From: Limnomonas spitsbergensis
Taxonomy: Eukaryota > Chlorophyta > Chlorophyceae > Chlamydomonadales
DNA length: 64,000 bases
Reading direction: 5' to 3'
Assembly: GCA_037349105.1 (NCBI GenBank)
Contig: JAYJMM010000103.1
Coordinates: 744,001 to 808,000 of the forward strand
Of the stretch, positions 56,311 through 64,000 are shown one piece after another; within the stretch, counting starts at the first letter, position 1, and every line of letters begins with the position of its first letter. The translations under genes were made by a program, and so were the position numbers. The notes under the pieces are model-generated. The model had not been told where the DNA came from, did no database searches, and worked only from the letters and a program-made list of their open reading frames with translations.

Positions 56311-56894
56311 CCCGCGACCAGCTCAGCCGGCGGGGGTCCCGATGAGATATAATATGTCAGGTCACCCTTGAAAGAGAAATGGAAGTTAAGGGACTCACAA
56401 ATGGCTGGGAGGAGTCGGGGGGGAAGTAAGGGAAAGCATGCACGAGGTGGAGGTGTAGCAGTAACATGCCGAGGTCAGTAGTGGTGGAGCCACGTGGAGG
56501 GTTTATAGTTCAATGTTTCATGTTAAGGGTTGATGAGGTGAGGGTTTTTGGGTATGTGTAGGGGCTGGCTAGGCTGGCGTTTGACGGATGTAAGACTGCG
56601 TAACAGTGATTTTTTCAAGGAATTGGCCAAAGTCTGATTTTGCCACTCCATGATTTTTAGCCCAATCCTGAAGTGTGTTTATAGTACTCCGTGGCGCAAC
56701 GAAGTTGCTCGGGGGTGCGGGGGACACCGCCCCCCTGCTTGGCCTGCCTGGGGGTCAATCCGGGGGCCACCCCCCGGTGGGGGTTCGGTAGGTTCGGGGA
56801 CGAAGCCCCTAAAGCTCAGAAACAGTAGGACATTTAATTCGCAATTTCATCATTGAAAATTTCCACTTTTGTAGAATGACAGGAACGCTGAGTT

Positions 56895-57180
56895 TAGTTA
56901 CAAAAAAACTTGTACTCCGCCTCCCATGCCAAGTCTGAGATGGGGCCTGCCTCCCGTGTTCAGCTTTTGCAGCACTGCTCCGAAGATACCGAAAAGTGTG
57001 GGCAGCTCTGGCAGCCCCGCCTCAAGATCCAGCCGTTGTTGCCGCCGCTCGTGCTATGTAGCAAAGGCTGCTGTCATGCGCAGTCTGCCCTCCTCCATGG
57101 CCTTCAAAGCTGCCATGTTGTTTGTATGCTTGAGTGTCGTTTCATGGTCATCAATCTGACGCTTGCGCCTATATCTAGTT
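56895..57180 (-). pseudogene. Degenerate coding remnant, possibly transposon-derived
   Basis: The minus strand reads RQIDDHETTLKHTNN, then MAALKAMEEGRLRMTAAF, a stop, then HERRQQRLDLEAGLPELPTL. The residue make-up is protein-like: charged, helical, with paired Arg/Gln runs typical of C-terminal tails of plant and algal transposases. One in-frame TAG near 57057 breaks it. I cannot name the family. Confidence 0.35.
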
Positions 57181-57792
57181 GCAGGAAAAGTGTACAAGAG
57201 GTGGCCAGGGTCAGCGGTACCTAGGGTGGATGGTGGCGAGGGCGGTGGCTAAGGTGGGGGGCCACTGGCCAAGACAGTGGCTAGTTTGTTCCAAATTGCT
57301 CGGATGCGACTAGCATGTGGCTCATACGAATCTTACGCATGCATGACACCACGTCACAAAAGAAAATCGACTACCGGTATAAAGGTTACGCAAGAGAGCG
57401 ACAACAAATGAAATTGCAATGACGCAACGTCTTCGCCGCCAAGCAAGTCCTCGCCTTCCAAGTAAATGCTTCGTTTGTTTCCATACTGCGAAGAAAGTAG
57501 GAATTTTAGGACAACGTAGGCAGATCGTCTAGACGTGGCGGAAATAGGCAGATAGAGCGTTATTCCCTGATGGATGCTTATATCTCACCAACACCAAGGC
57601 TCAAGGCTAAGGGCTCAGGGGATAATCGGCCAGGGCTCAGGGGATAATTACCATGGCCTTCGGTCGGTGACTATCCCTTTCGCCCTGGCCTCGACCTCAG
57701 GTTATAACCCGGTAACATATTCAGTCACACGATTATCCTATGCATAAACCCTAAAGTATCGGCCATGTCGTACACTGTACTATTGGTCCGAT

Positions 57793-58102
57793 TTCGTTTC
57801 CTGATCATTTTCAAGGAAACGAATAATGGTTGATTTCCACGATAATGTGTACCGTAGGCCGAAAACGCTCCTTTCGCAGCATAATGCTGACGTTATGAGC
57901 AGAAGGCAGTAAACTTTGTTCAAGTCAATTGATAGAGCGAATGACCAGTGATTGCCGTTTTGAGTGGTTCAGTAGCTAAAACGAACCAGTCATCGTAAAC
58001 CTTTCAGCCTCCGTTCAGAAAAACGAACCGCAACATTGAAGGAAACCGTGATTTCGTTAATTAGAAAATTTCCAACAAAAAACGAATTCGTTTTAAAACG
58101 AA
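57793..58102. repeat. Cluster of TTTCGTTT inverted repeats
   Basis: TTCGTTTCCT (57793-57802) pairs with AGGAAACGAA (57814-57823). Further on, TTCGTTTTAAAACGAA (58087-58102) is a perfect 16-bp palindrome. AAACGAA words recur several times between them. No coding content seen. Confidence 0.6.
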
Positions 58103-59968
58103 AAGTGACTGAGACTACGGTAATGCAGTCGCATATGACATAGCCGTATCCGTCAAATACTTGTCATATGTTGACAAGTAATCAGAGTTGCTGCTGCGCA
58201 GTACGAAAGACGGCCAGTCGGGTATGTGACTTTTCAGAGGGCAGGTGCAGGTGCGGACGGGGTCAACTGGACCCCATGCACCCCCCCTCGCCATGTTGCA
58301 GAATTTCAAAATATTTGTCACAACTCTATCACTTGCCAATTGCGTGTTGTTAATGATGCGTATCGAATCGTACATAGAGAAGCGAAGTTGCAGCTGTCGC
58401 ATGACACTTTTCGTCATCCGCTGTGAGATCCAACCTTAGTAGCTGAGTTTGTCATTTCTGCACCTCGGCCTTGAAGGTCTGACAGAAATAATGACAGAAA
58501 TAACCATAAATACAGCCGATTGATTTGCGCTGTGGGGCATAAAGTTTCCGTGACGTTCCAGAAACATCGGGCTGACAAACACGGGGTGACTCTGGGGGCT
58601 TCGCCCCCGCGACCTTCAGCCGCCTGGGGGGTCTGCCGAAAATACTTTCATGTCCATTTTATCTAAAATGCAGAATTGTGCGTGCTCCAATGAATGGCCA
58701 ATCCTTGGCGCTACCGTAAAACCGGATATGGTCCGCACACCCTACTTGAGAAATAAAATTTCGAATTCTTCGCGCAGTCAAAAATACCCTAGAGCACGCG
58801 CAGCTGATTTTTTTGATATTAGTGCCGGAAACACCACTCTACGCACCCCCGAAATTAGTTGTGAATTGTTATTATATCGTGCATGAACTCGCGCACCCCA
58901 ACAATAATTAATTATTAGCAGACGGAGTCAAATCTGTTCTACGGTAATTGTAAAAGTTACCACACATCCCAGCACCACCCTCCCCTGGGCCAGTCGTTGG
59001 ACTTAACATCTTATAGGCTCGCTTACAGGCACAAAGAAACACTCAGCGCACGTGTGCAGTGAGTGCTCGTTAGCTCAAGATATCGTGTTCATCTCTTTTG
59101 CTTGACACAGTTTGAGGCATGCCGCTCAATCTCCAAAACCTGAGGCGTTGGCACACTATAGCAGCCCATGTGCGCTTATGGCCCTGTTCCTTTGGCAGTT
59201 GACGCCAGAGATAGAAGGGGTGGGTGTGTACGAGTCGGACCTGGACCGATCCACACTTTCAGAATTTGTGGGGGGCTGGGGCTGTGGTTTGGGGGCAATC
59301 ACCCGAAATCACCCGTTGTCACCTTTGGCACCGAAACTAGCCGGCGAACGTAGGCTACGCCCGTTTTTTTTGTTCATGACCCTGAAGTTGCGGTGTACGT
59401 GGCTGTTGGCCTGTGGGCTAACGCTCGCACCCTTTCACATAACGGTCGTCGATCATCACCGGGCGTTTTGGTCACCAGCGATTTTCATATCGGCAAACCC
59501 TGCTTTCGTCAAACCCCCTGCGCCGAGTCAGGAAAGGCACTCATAGACACACTTCGGAAGTGCGACTTGAAGGCAAGATAAGGGTTCGGAAGTGCCAAGG
59601 CCACGTTCGAAAGTGCCTGCCTGTTTGTTAAAGTGCGGCTAAAACCCTGTTTCAAACCACCCTCCTGCTTCTTCCTTCTCTCTTTCTTTCCTCGTTCCAC
59701 GACCGTGCATGCGATGTACCTGTACACTCTATAACTAATCACCTTCATGAATGTGTAGCGACTCGGACAAAGAAGCCGGTACAGAAAATGCTCGCAGACA
59801 AACACAGCCCAGGAACACTATCCATTCCGGCCAATCAGGCCATGTCGAAAGCCGTTCGTGCTGTGAACGGAGTCTCCTACAAGCTTGTTGGCATCAGCGA
59901 CAGAGCAGAAGAGGGAGCACGTAGCTAGGCGATAGGTGCTTGTGTGTGCTCATGAGCGTAAATTATGA

Positions 59969-60215
59969 GGTCCCGGTGGGCCCAGTGGTATTACGCTGAT
60001 TGGTCGTCCATACTGAGGTCTGTGGTTCGAATCTTGCCAAGGTTCAGGGTTCCAGGTGTCAGCGGGGACGACGTCTGGTGCATCGTTAAATGCACCCCGC
60101 AGAATGTCGTGATCGGGCTATCCTACTAACCTGGATAGAGCTGCTGCGGGGTCGAGCGGTTATCACGCCTCCTGCTTCGGCGGAGGAGCACCGTAGTCTT
60201 TCTTTCTATCTATGC
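59969..60215 (+). mobile_element. tRNA-derived SINE
   Basis: The head resembles a tRNA gene: A-box-like TGGGCCCAGTGG (59978-59989) and B-box GGTTCGAATC (60023-60032), about 33 bp apart, which is the layout of an internal Pol III promoter. Arms do not pair well, so it is not a functional tRNA. The body (60100-60190) matches 7355-7430 and ends in a TCTTTCTTTCTATC tail. SINEs use LINE enzymes for movement. Confidence 0.75.
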
Positions 60216-60224
60216 GGCCGACAA

Positions 60225-60560
60225 CTTGGATGGACTCAGGCAGCAGCTGGTTACGGGCCCCTTGGGTGGGGTCGACAAGCAGCTGCCTCCAAACCCTTTG
60301 GGTGGACTGATGCATCAGCTGGCTCCAGCAGCCACCGTGGGTGGACCCATGCAGCAGCTGGCTCCATGCCCATTGGGTGGACAAGGACAGCACTTGGATC
60401 CAGGCTCCTTGGTTAGCTCCTTGCAGCAGCTGGCTGGCTCCAGGCACCTTGGGTAGACTCAGGCAGCAGTGGACCCCAGGCCCCTGGCCCCTTGGGTAGA
60501 CCCATGCAGAAGCTGGGTACATGCTAATTGGGTGGACCCATGTAGCAGCTGGTGTGTCAG
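60225..60560 (+). repeat. ~36-bp degenerate tandem repeat
   Basis: About eight copies of a unit with GGGTGGACCCATGCAGCAGC and TGGCTCCAGGC. Begins right after the SINE tail. Confidence 0.85.
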
Positions 60561-60994
60561 AACATACAACACCTTGTTGCCTTTAAAACAGTTACTGCCC
60601 AGATGTTTGTTGACAGAACAAGGATGCTTGTCACTCCTCCAGTGAATTGTGTGGTCAGCCTATTTGCAGCAGATGGGGTCGTGAAGAACCTCCAGCAGGC
60701 TACTTATGGGCAGTGGTGTGCTTCTCGTTCCTCCCACAGTGGTTGCGAAGGAGTCGGAGCTGGACACCTCAGAGAACCAACAACCATTGATGCGCAAGCA
60801 GCCAGCACGACACGAAGAGGAAATTCCCAGCCTCTTTAAAAGTTGATCAATAATGCGATTGAGTATCGGTAGTTGGACAATTGACATTCACAGGAATTGG
60901 CATGTTTCAAATGAGTAATGCTGGTGGAATATCAGAGCTGATAATGGGGTATATTGCTGTTTGGGGACCCCACTGAGCACTAGGGCCGGTCGAC

Positions 60995-61770
60995 AGGTTG
61001 GGGACTTCGTCTGTAAGATTTGTTTATTGTTTTTTCCTAATGGATTCCATGCCCGCGTGTTTTTTGTTAACTATCCTGCAAGTTTGGACGCATTCTATGA
61101 TCATTTTTTCAGCATGTGCCCTGGCTATGCCTCTCATGGGGGCCCGATGCAGCCGAATGGCTGAAACTTGGTATGTGAGACTTTTTCTATTTTGTTTCAG
61201 AATGGATTCCTTGTCGAAATGTTCCTTCTTTACTTTCCTACAAGTTTGGAAGCATTATATGGTACTGTTTTTCCATCAGGACCTTCGGCTATGCCTCTGC
61301 TCTTGCAGGGGGGCCCAAGGCAGGCCGACAGCCTGAAATTTTGTATGTGAGATTTGTGTTATATTTTGTTTCAGAATGGATTCCATGTCCAAATGTTCCT
61401 TCTTTACTATCCTACAAGTTTGGAAGCATTATATGGTACTGTTTTTCCATCAGGACCTCCAGCTATGCCTCTTGCGGGGGTAGCGGGGGGCCCAAGGCGG
61501 GCGGACAGGCTAAAAACTTGGTCTGTGAGATTTTTGTTTAGTTTGTTTCAAAATTCCATGTCCAAATGTTCCATGTTGCCCATCCTACAAGTTTGAAAGC
61601 ATTACATTATACTGTTTTCCCATTAGATGCTCTGGCTACACCTCTCAAGGTGGGCTGACAGGCTGAAAACCTGGGTTGTGAGGTTTCTCTTTGAGTTTGT
61701 TCCTGAATGGACTTCATGTGCACAAGTTCAATCTTAGATATCCTAAAAGTTTGTAGGCGCTCTTTGATAA
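60995..61770 (+). repeat. ~170-bp tandem repeat, five decaying copies
   Basis: Copies begin near 61008, 61170, 61342, 61522 and 61675 at TGTGAGATTT-like words. Each contains ATGGATTCCATGTCCAAATG, CCTACAAGTTTGGAAGCATT, a TACTGTTTTTCCATCAGGAC segment and a GGGGGCCCAAGGCGGGC-like end. The middle copies are most alike and the outer ones more diverged, as in arrays homogenised from the centre. Confidence 0.88.
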
Positions 61771-62907
61771 TATGTTAGCCTACTCTGAAACCATGAGACG
61801 AACTCAGCAAGTTAATTCAGCTACAGAATGCTACCGTATCCGGATACGTAGGGCACCTCGTCTCAACCTAGACATAAACCAACGTGAGCACTATGAATTG
61901 ATTCAACTGCTGGCCTGTGCCGTGTACTGTGCTACAGCTTAGACTGCTGACATGAGACTGATTTGGCAAGGCAATCCAACTGCTAGATGATATTCGCCTT
62001 GGCACTTCCGAACCGTTATTTGCACCCGACTCAGCACTTCCAAAGTGTGTCCATAAGTCGGTTTCCTGTATGCTGCGCCAGACCCCACCCGGCCAGACCC
62101 CGAAAACACCCTTCAACCAAACCCCGAAAACCCCCTTCGTACGGCGAGGCAAAAGCTTTACTGACGACGTTCGTAATCTATCGCCTTACCCAACACTTTT
62201 TCCGAAATCACCTCCCTGGCCACCCTGCTTGGGACACATGGACGCCTTCTGTCTCGTCCGACCTCTGGCCGATGTCGTGAGTTGTGACACACGCATACAG
62301 CCTTGTACGGCAGCGGTTGCTCAAGACCGTTGTGTGACCTCGGCTTAGTCAGTGCACCCATCGAAGCGCATGCCAACAGATATTTGCGTGCTGCACCCCC
62401 GGCACTGTTCCAAACGCTCATTTCAATTTAACAAGGTGTCAAGGCTCCAGCACGCCGACCGTATAATAGGCCTTGTGAGGGAGCCCAGCGCGTTGTCCTG
62501 CAATAGGTGGGTCATAGCATATTCTGAGGGCGGATGTCCACGCGGCTCGCTTGCCATCCGGCCCATCCTAGTAGACTGGATCACAGCCTTTTTCGTGTCT
62601 GTATCAAGTGGCTAACGAGCATGAAGCATGCACACGCGACATGTCACATGCAACGCGATGTACGGTACATGTCCGAACGTGCTCGCCTCCCATCTGCCAC
62701 AGGTGATCTGCCACCACCCTCTGATCCGGCGGGATTTCAAGCCACTGCGCCCCTACTTTAGAGCAAGCACCCATCCTTCCCCAACGCTTTATACAACACG
62801 TTGTGTGTGCGTGTGCGCGCCTGTGTTTACGGGCCCGGTGTGCCAGCGGGTGACGGTGTGTAAATCGGATCCTCACACCGAGATTTTACGTCTGCCGCCA
62901 AAGCGAC

Positions 62908-62970
62908 ATGGCGAGCATCGGCGCGCACCGGCCAGCGATGGAGTGGCTGAGCGATCTGCAGAAAGCCAAG
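62908..62970 (+). CDS. Possible first exon of an unidentified gene
   Basis: ATG at 62908 in the favourable context GCGAC-ATG-GCG opens 21 codons (MASIGAHRPAMEWLSDLQKA and one more Lys) that end exactly at a strong donor, AAG|GTACGT. No downstream exon is clear before 64000, so the gene would continue past the window. I do not recognise the product. It could be chance. Confidence 0.35.
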
Positions 62971-64000
62971 GTACGTAATGCGTAAGAGCAGCAGCCCCCG
63001 GTGACGATAAGGATTATAGAGTTGGTGCCTCGGTGGTGGTTGCCACCGTTGCTCTTCGGGTCCTTCACTCCCTCTTTACCCATTATCTTGCCTTCTACCT
63101 GCCCTTTCTGCCCACTTCCTCCCGCCCCCTCCTGCCCAGTCCCTTTACCTCTCCAAACCAACTTGCTTCCTCCATGCACATTGCACAACCCTGTCTACCG
63201 TAGTCCTTCCGTGCTCAGCCCAGGCTCGCTGCATGGTGGATGAAGTCTGTGCGTGTGTGTATGCACTTTAGATGGGCACATATAAGATCCCCATTCCTCC
63301 ACTTCCCTTGGCATCAGCCAGATCTCCCCCATGCTGCCCCATTTAAAAGCCTAAGGCTCTGCGCAAGGATGATGGAGGAGTAACATCGAAAAAAGGACAA
63401 AATGAGACGACTCCATCCCGGAGAAAAAAACGGAGAGGAATAATTAAGAATTCAGCAGACCCGGTCAGATTCGCGACCCACTGTAGGGCCCTCTTGTGCA
63501 GCTCGCGCCTCTCTCCTTTCAACACACACCGGACCACATTTTGTCGCGGTAAATAAGTGCATCCGAAGGGATTACCGGTATGGGTGAACCAGGCTAAAAT
63601 ATCAAAAAACACTGTTTCAGTCTAGTCATCATACGCACGGTGCAGTCAAGTGTCGTGACACTTCAGGGGGGGCGGGTGCGTGGCGGGCCACCACTGGGCC
63701 AATTGGGACCAAACTTGAACCCACGTCAGGCCGGTGGTAATAGCAGCAGCAGGGCTTGCTGAATCAAGCCTAGTTGGCCGTAGGCTGTGACATAGCTGAA
63801 TTGTAGCCAAAGCATTATAAAAGAAACGCTGCTAGCCTGCTTCACGATGTATCTTCTATCCTTCTACACCCGGTAGTGACCCCACCCTGAACACTGAAAC
63901 CTGAAACCTGAACACTGAAACTTAAAACCTGAAACCTAAAACCTAAAACCTGAAAAGAGAAACCTGAACTTGGGGATTTGCCATCTCAATGTTTTTACCA
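62971..64000. other. Right end of window, no confirmed gene
   Basis: C/T-rich stretch at 63040-63180, a family B dispersed repeat at 63680-63830, and a degenerate CTGAAAC-type 7-bp repeat at 63890-63970. No supported exon. Confidence 0.45.
63680..63830 (+). repeat. Dispersed repeat family B
   Basis: CCACTGGGCCAATTGGGACC, AGCAGCAGCAGGGCTTGCTG and CATAGCTGAATTGTAGCC match the copies at 12395, 13455 and 21740. Confidence 0.55.

Larger units (their letters stand above)
59525..62065. repeat. Inverted repeat pair (about 60 bp arms)
   Basis: Left arm about 59540-59605: GACACACTTCGGAAGTGC then GTTCGGAAGTGCCAAGGC. Right arm about 61992-62055, inverted: GACACACTTTGGAAGTGC then GTTCGGAAGTGCCAAGGC. The middle of the arms is diverged. 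The 2.4 kb between contains a SINE and tandem arrays but no transposase, so a DNA transposon origin is only a possibility. Confidence 0.45.
55712..62907. other. Repeat-rich region with no confirmed gene
   Basis: Contains the presumed SAM-p25 promoter (55712-56150), an 81-bp duplication, a minus-strand coding remnant, AT-rich palindromes, a SINE, a ~36-bp and a ~170-bp tandem array and an inverted repeat pair. GC-rich hairpin words such as GGGGGCTTCGCCCCC (58591-58605) are present. No open frame here carries recognisable motifs with convincing splice sites. Confidence 0.45.

Noticed and set aside
59969..60043. A functional tRNA gene
   Set aside because: A and B boxes are present, but the acceptor and T arms do not pair properly. 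It fits a SINE head better.

Overview
The window looks like nuclear DNA of a chlamydomonadalean (volvocine-type) green alga. The evidence is a pherophorin-type extracellular-matrix gene with proline-rich linkers, genes with many short exons and GT-AG introns, candidate TGTAA poly(A) signals, a LINE with the domain set of the Dualen/RandI family first described from Chlamydomonas, and very heavy minisatellite content. The species cannot be fixed from the sequence alone.

Layout. 1-1910: a 5'-truncated LINE copy (128-637), otherwise nothing recognised. 1911-7936 (+): a seven-exon pherophorin-like gene carrying a recent ~1.18 kb exon-intron-exon duplication. 7937-11995: intergenic, with a 22-bp minisatellite and a second truncated LINE copy (9801-10635) with its own target-site duplication. 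11996-21213 (+): a gene I identify as ELP6, the RecA-fold Elongator subunit, assembled from eight phase-compatible exons scattered among arrays of 51-bp and 14-bp repeats. 23231-30486: a complete Ty3/gypsy chromovirus with identical 404-bp LTRs, a GCTAC duplication, and gag and pol in one frame separated by a single TAG. 30492 to about 43760: a degraded Dualen-like LINE (ORF1, Josephin-like cysteine protease, APE endonuclease, RT, RNase H, CCHC/REL-type endonuclease). Its RT is split by a 3.3-kb non-autonomous LTR element (36475-39808). 55711-46712 (-): an eight-exon gene for a 281-aa protein joining a SAM domain to a p25-alpha (TPPP) domain. 55712-64000: mostly repeats, including a tRNA-derived SINE, a ~170-bp tandem family and inverted repeats, with a possible first exon of another gene at 62908.

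The most unusual pattern is that the large intronic arrays of ELP6 and of the SAM-p25 gene sit at exon edges. In several cases the repeat unit is visibly made from the exon end plus its splice site (51-bp array at 16535-19090, 14-bp array at 19497-20490, the ~36-bp array at 14998-15297, the ~140-bp array at 50860-52320, the 84-bp higher-order array at 47330-47819). This multiplies splice-site-like sequences hundreds of times inside two conserved genes.

The three host genes do not form a pathway: one is cell wall/matrix, one is tRNA wobble-uridine modification, and one is a probable microtubule or flagellar protein. Mobile elements fill the space between them.
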